Position numbers and translations under genes: made by a program. Positions 61,484 to 64,000 of a stretch of 64,000 nt of DNA are shown piece by piece; position 1 is the first letter of the stretch; the number at the start of each line of letters is the position of its first letter. The notes under the pieces are model-generated. The model had not been told where the DNA came from and made no database searches. It saw nothing but the letters and a program-made list of their open reading frames with translations. The stretch is taken from positions 1 through 64,000 of the forward strand of contig FNAW01000010.1 of the NCBI GenBank assembly GCA_900102115.1, read 5' to 3'. This DNA comes from Blastococcus fimeti (GTDB taxonomy: Bacteria; Actinomycetota; Actinomycetes; Mycobacteriales; Geodermatophilaceae).

Positions 61484-62137
61484 GTGCGACCCGCCGCCGC
61501 CTCCGCCGTCCTGGGCCTCGCCCTGGCCGTCGGCGCACCGACCGCCTGGGCGCTGACCCGGCCGGAGCCGGCGGCGGGCATCCCGGTGGAGCAGGCTCTC
61601 CCCGCGCCGGCCGCCCCGGCCGGCGCGGGGGACCTGCCCGCCCTCCCCACCGTCACCGCACGGGACGCCGCCCCTGCGGCGGCGGTGGCCGCGCCCGCAC
61701 CGGCCCGCATCAGCGTGCCGGCGTGGGGCGTGGATGCCCCCGTGGACGCCGTCGGCATCGCCGCCGACGGCCAGATGGAGCTTCCCGACGACGTCTCGCG
61801 CGTCGGCTGGTACCGGTTCGGGCCGGCACCCGGCGCCGACGGTTCGGCCGTGCTGGCCGGGCACGTCGACGACCGCGAGCAGGGCACCGGCGCCCTGTAC
61901 CCGCTGAAGGACGCCGCGGTGGGCGACGAGGTGACCGTCACCGACGCCGCCGGGACCGCGACCCGCTGGCGGGTGGTCTCCCGCCAGGTGATCACCAAGC
62001 AGGCGCTGCCGCTCGACCGGTTGTTCGCCCGCGACGGCGCCCCGCGGCTCACGCTGATCACCTGCGGCGGGCCGTTCCTGCCCGAGTTCCGCAGCTACCG
62101 CGACAACGTCGTCGTGGTCGCGGAGCCGGTTCCGTGA
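61484..62137 (+). CDS. class F sortase
   Basis: A 217-residue sortase. The N-terminal signal anchor (VLGLALAVGAPTAWAL) is followed by a Pro/Ala-rich linker and the eight-strand catalytic domain (about 75-215). The triad is H127 in LAGHVDD, C194 in LITCGGPF and R206 in SYRDNVVVV. Class F sortases attach or release surface proteins; the DUF4397 protein encoded 13 bases upstream is the obvious substrate. GTG 61484 has GGAG upstream at good spacing. Confidence 0.9.
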   Translation: MRPAAASAVLGLALAVGAPTAWALTRPEPAAGIPVEQALPAPAAPAGAGDLPALPTVTARDAAPAAAVAAPAPARISVPAWGVDAPVDAVGIAADGQMELPDDVSRVGWYRFGPAPGADGSAVLAGHVDDREQGTGALYPLKDAAVGDEVTVTDAAGTATRWRVVSRQVITKQALPLDRLFARDGAPRLTLITCGGPFLPEFRSYRDNVVVVAEPVP

Positions 62138-62184
62138 GCGGGGCGCTGGCCGTTCGCAGCCCGATCCTGGGTAGCGTTCGGGGC

Positions 62185-62781
62185 GTGGATCACGTACCGG
62201 GGACGCGCAGCAGCGTCGCCCCGGACGACGCCGAGGTCGGTCGCCGCTTCGCCGCCGGCGACGAGCAGGCGCTCGCCTGGGCCTACGAGCGCTGGGCGGG
62301 ACAGGTGCACGGCATGGCGGTGCGGGCCTTCGGTCCGGGGCCGGACGCCGAGGACGTGACCCAGCAGGTGTTCGTCGCCGCCTGGACCGGCCGCGCGCGG
62401 TTCCGCCCCGACGACTCGCCCCTGCCGGCGTGGCTGGTGGGCATCTGCCGGCACAAGATCGCCGACGCCTGGGCCCGCCGCGACAAGCACCGCCGCGAGG
62501 CGGAGGCCGCGATGACCGAGGCGCAGGCACGGCCCGGCGGGCCGGTCACCGCCGGCGTCGACGGCGCCGCGACCGACCGCGTGCTGCTGCTCGACGAGCT
62601 GGACCACCTGGGCCAGCCGCAGCGCGGCATCATCGAGCTCGCGTTCTTCGAGGACCTGACCCACGCGCAGATCGCCGAACGCACCGGCCTGCCGCTGGGC
62701 ACGATCAAGAGCCACATCCGGCGCACACTGGAGCGCCTGCGAACCCGGTTGGAGGTGGACGGTGCAGCACTGCACGCCTGA
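62185..62781 (+). CDS. ECF-type RNA polymerase sigma factor
   Basis: A 198-residue sigma factor. Region 2 (about 20-95) includes WAYERWAGQVHGMAVRAFG, DAEDVTQQVFVAAWTG and LVGICRHKIADAWARRDK. Region 4 (about 130-190) has LPQ-type QPQRGIIELAFFEDLTHAQIAERTGLPLGTIKSHIRRTLERLR, the -35-binding helix-turn-helix. The length, and an anti-sigma gene overlapping its 3' end by 20 bases, fit the SigK/RskA group. GTG 62185 is used, 47 bases after the sortase stop. It presumably transcribes its own operon. Confidence 0.9.
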   Translation: MDHVPGTRSSVAPDDAEVGRRFAAGDEQALAWAYERWAGQVHGMAVRAFGPGPDAEDVTQQVFVAAWTGRARFRPDDSPLPAWLVGICRHKIADAWARRDKHRREAEAAMTEAQARPGGPVTAGVDGAATDRVLLLDELDHLGQPQRGIIELAFFEDLTHAQIAERTGLPLGTIKSHIRRTLERLRTRLEVDGAALHA

Positions 62782-63535
62782 ACAGCTTGCCCTCGCGGCA
62801 CTGCAGGAACCCCTCCCCGCGTCCGACGCCGCGCACCTCGACGGGTGCGACACCTGCCGCGCCGAGGTGGCCGCGCTGCGCCGCGCCCCCGACCTGCTCT
62901 CGGTCCCGCAGCTCGCCGCTCCCGGCGCCGCGGTCCCGCCGCCACCGCGGGTGTGGGATGCCATCGCGGCGGCCACCGGCGTCAGCGCCGTCCCCAGCCC
63001 CTCCACCACGTCCGAGCCGGCGCCCGCCCTGGGCGCGGTACCCCCGCCCCCGGTGGAGGCGGATCCCCCGGGCGGCACCGTGGTGCCCTTCCGCTCCCGC
63101 CGGCGGCCCGTCCTGCTGGTGGCGGCCGCCGTCGTCGCCGGGGCCGTCGTGGGCGCCGGTGCGGTCGCGGTGGTCCAGTCCACCGGTTCGGACGGCAACG
63201 GCGACTCGGTGACCACCGTGGCGCTCGCCCCGCTGCCCGACGCCGACGCCTCCGGGGTCGCCGACGTCGTCGTCCGCGCGGACGGATCGCGCGTGCTCGA
63301 GCTCGAGCTCGACGCACCTGCCCTCGAGGGCAGCTACTACGAGGTCTGGCTGATCGACCGGGCCGTCGACGGCATGTTCCCGCTCGGCGTCGTCGCTCCC
63401 GGCACGCAGACCGTCGAGCTGCCGGCAGGGCTGGACCTGGCCGAGTTCCCCCTGCTCGACGTCTCCGTGGAGCCGCTGGACGGCGATCCGACGCACTCGG
63501 GGGTCTCGGTGGCCCGGGGGGATCTCGACGCCTGA
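62762..63535 (+). CDS. membrane anti-sigma factor (RskA-like)
   Basis: A 257-residue protein. The N-terminal zinc-binding anti-sigma motif is H25-x3-C29-x2-C32 (HLDGCDTC). A proline-rich linker leads to one membrane helix (VLLVAAAVVAGAVVGAGAVAVV, about 116-138), and the extracellular part (about 145-257) is the RskA C-terminal domain, with LELELDAPALEGSYYEVWLID and the terminal VSVEPLDGDPTHSG. It should hold the sigma factor at the membrane until cleaved. GTG 62762 lies within the sigma gene, with GGAGG six bases upstream, giving coupled production. Confidence 0.92.
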   Translation: MQHCTPEQLALAALQEPLPASDAAHLDGCDTCRAEVAALRRAPDLLSVPQLAAPGAAVPPPPRVWDAIAAATGVSAVPSPSTTSEPAPALGAVPPPPVEADPPGGTVVPFRSRRRPVLLVAAAVVAGAVVGAGAVAVVQSTGSDGNGDSVTTVALAPLPDADASGVADVVVRADGSRVLELELDAPALEGSYYEVWLIDRAVDGMFPLGVVAPGTQTVELPAGLDLAEFPLLDVSVEPLDGDPTHSGVSVARGDLDA

Positions 63536-63563
63536 CCGGGCGGCTCGCCTAGCGTTGTCCTCC

Positions 63564-64000
63564 GTGACGTCCTCGCCTCCCGGCCTCCTCCCGCACGACG
63601 ACCTCGGTGCCGCCTGGCGCAAGGCGCGCCCCCGGCCCGCCGGCAGGCACCTGGACAGCGCGGCGAGCAGCCGGCAGAGCTCGCGGGCGCTGGAGGCCGC
63701 GGCGCACCACGCGCGGCACGAGGCGGAGCTCGGCGGGTACGTCGCCGCGCAGGCGGCGGAGAACCTGCTGCAGCAGGGCCGGTCGGTGATCGGCGGGCTG
63801 GTCGGCATGGCGGCCGCCGACGTCGCCTTCGTCGAGTCGGCGCGGGCCGCGCTCGCGGCCCTGCTGACCGGCTGGCGGCTGCCGGCCGGTTCCCGGGTCG
63901 CCTGCCTGCCCGGTGAGTACGCGCCGAACATCGGGCTGCTCGGCACCTACGGGCTGCGCCCCGAGCCGCTCCCGGTCGACGGCGTGGGCCGGGCCGACCT
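63564..64000 (+). CDS. class V aminotransferase-fold PLP enzyme (partial)
   Basis: The first 145 residues of a gene cut off by the window's end. GTG 63564 gives MTSSPPGLLPHDDLGAAWRKARP, then HLDSAASSRQSSRALEAAAHHARHEAELGGYVAAQAAE, DVAFVESARAALAALLTGWRLP and VACLPGEYAPNIGLLGTYGL, the N-terminal part of fold-type I PLP enzymes related to cysteine desulfurases and to EgtE of ergothioneine synthesis. The PLP-binding lysine lies beyond the window. Substrate and pathway cannot be decided here. Confidence 0.8.
   Translation, partial: MTSSPPGLLPHDDLGAAWRKARPRPAGRHLDSAASSRQSSRALEAAAHHARHEAELGGYVAAQAAENLLQQGRSVIGGLVGMAAADVAFVESARAALAALLTGWRLPAGSRVACLPGEYAPNIGLLGTYGLRPEPLPVDGVGRAD

Overview
The window is very high-G+C DNA, densely packed with genes. 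About 64 protein-coding genes lie on both strands, with many GTG starts, short GTGA/ATGA start-stop overlaps and long spurious antisense frames. That coding style, together with GuaB1, DUF5926, a TipA-type MerR protein, SARP and LytS/LytTR regulators, class F sortase and RskA-like anti-sigma proteins, points to an actinobacterium. A Geodermatophilaceae-type organism (Blastococcus, Geodermatophilus or Modestobacter) is my best guess, from protein resemblance only. I saw no transposase, integrase, CRISPR array, rRNA or tRNA gene. This looks like ordinary chromosome rather than an island.

Layout. 0.2-4.3 kb: a lone receiver protein, a membrane-anchored HEAT protein and a processive family 2 glycosyltransferase overlap as one unit, facing two exported proteins. 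4.5-10.7 kb: GuaB1, a small zincin, a GroES-like protein, a MarR/MMPL efflux pair with a likely operator, and prephenate dehydratase. 10.9-15.4 kb: two coupled diguanylate cyclases; the second ends in a LarB-like domain that appears to have lost its catalytic cysteine. 15.5-20.9 kb: YczE-type, MFS, GDT1-type and FUSC membrane proteins. The GDT1 gene follows a likely yybP-ykoY manganese riboswitch, and next comes a frameshifted tipA gene with an intact tipA-style promoter.

21-33.8 kb: GlpD and an alkyl-DHAP-synthase-like flavoprotein (divergent), a berberine-bridge-type oxidase facing a large SARP regulator, an SDR, arginine deiminase coupled to an M20 peptidase, and DUF5926. 34-42.7 kb: a P450, a fatty acyl-CoA ligase, a zinc ribbon, a rhodanese, two PH-domain membrane proteins, a soluble kinase/LuxR-regulator pair and a manganese catalase. 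42.9-48.9 kb: one six-gene transcription unit, LytS kinase, LytTR regulator and two small-subunit/sodium-solute symporter modules, probably a carboxylate-uptake system. 49-64 kb: a Rieske oxygenase, a DesK/NarL pair, an ABC/FtsX exporter, an MBL hydrolase, the repair genes Fpg/Nei and photolyase head to head, DUF309, a DUF4397/sortase/ECF sigma/anti-sigma operon, and the start of a class V aminotransferase.

Between the genes lie several families of palindromic elements. Family A (GACTTTCGGTGCAGAAAGTC type) occurs in tandem at four loci. Family B (TTTCCGCGGAAA type) occurs in tandem at three. There are also single long inverted repeats of other sequence. Some sit in convergent or tandem gaps and could be terminators, but one family A copy lies in a divergent promoter region.
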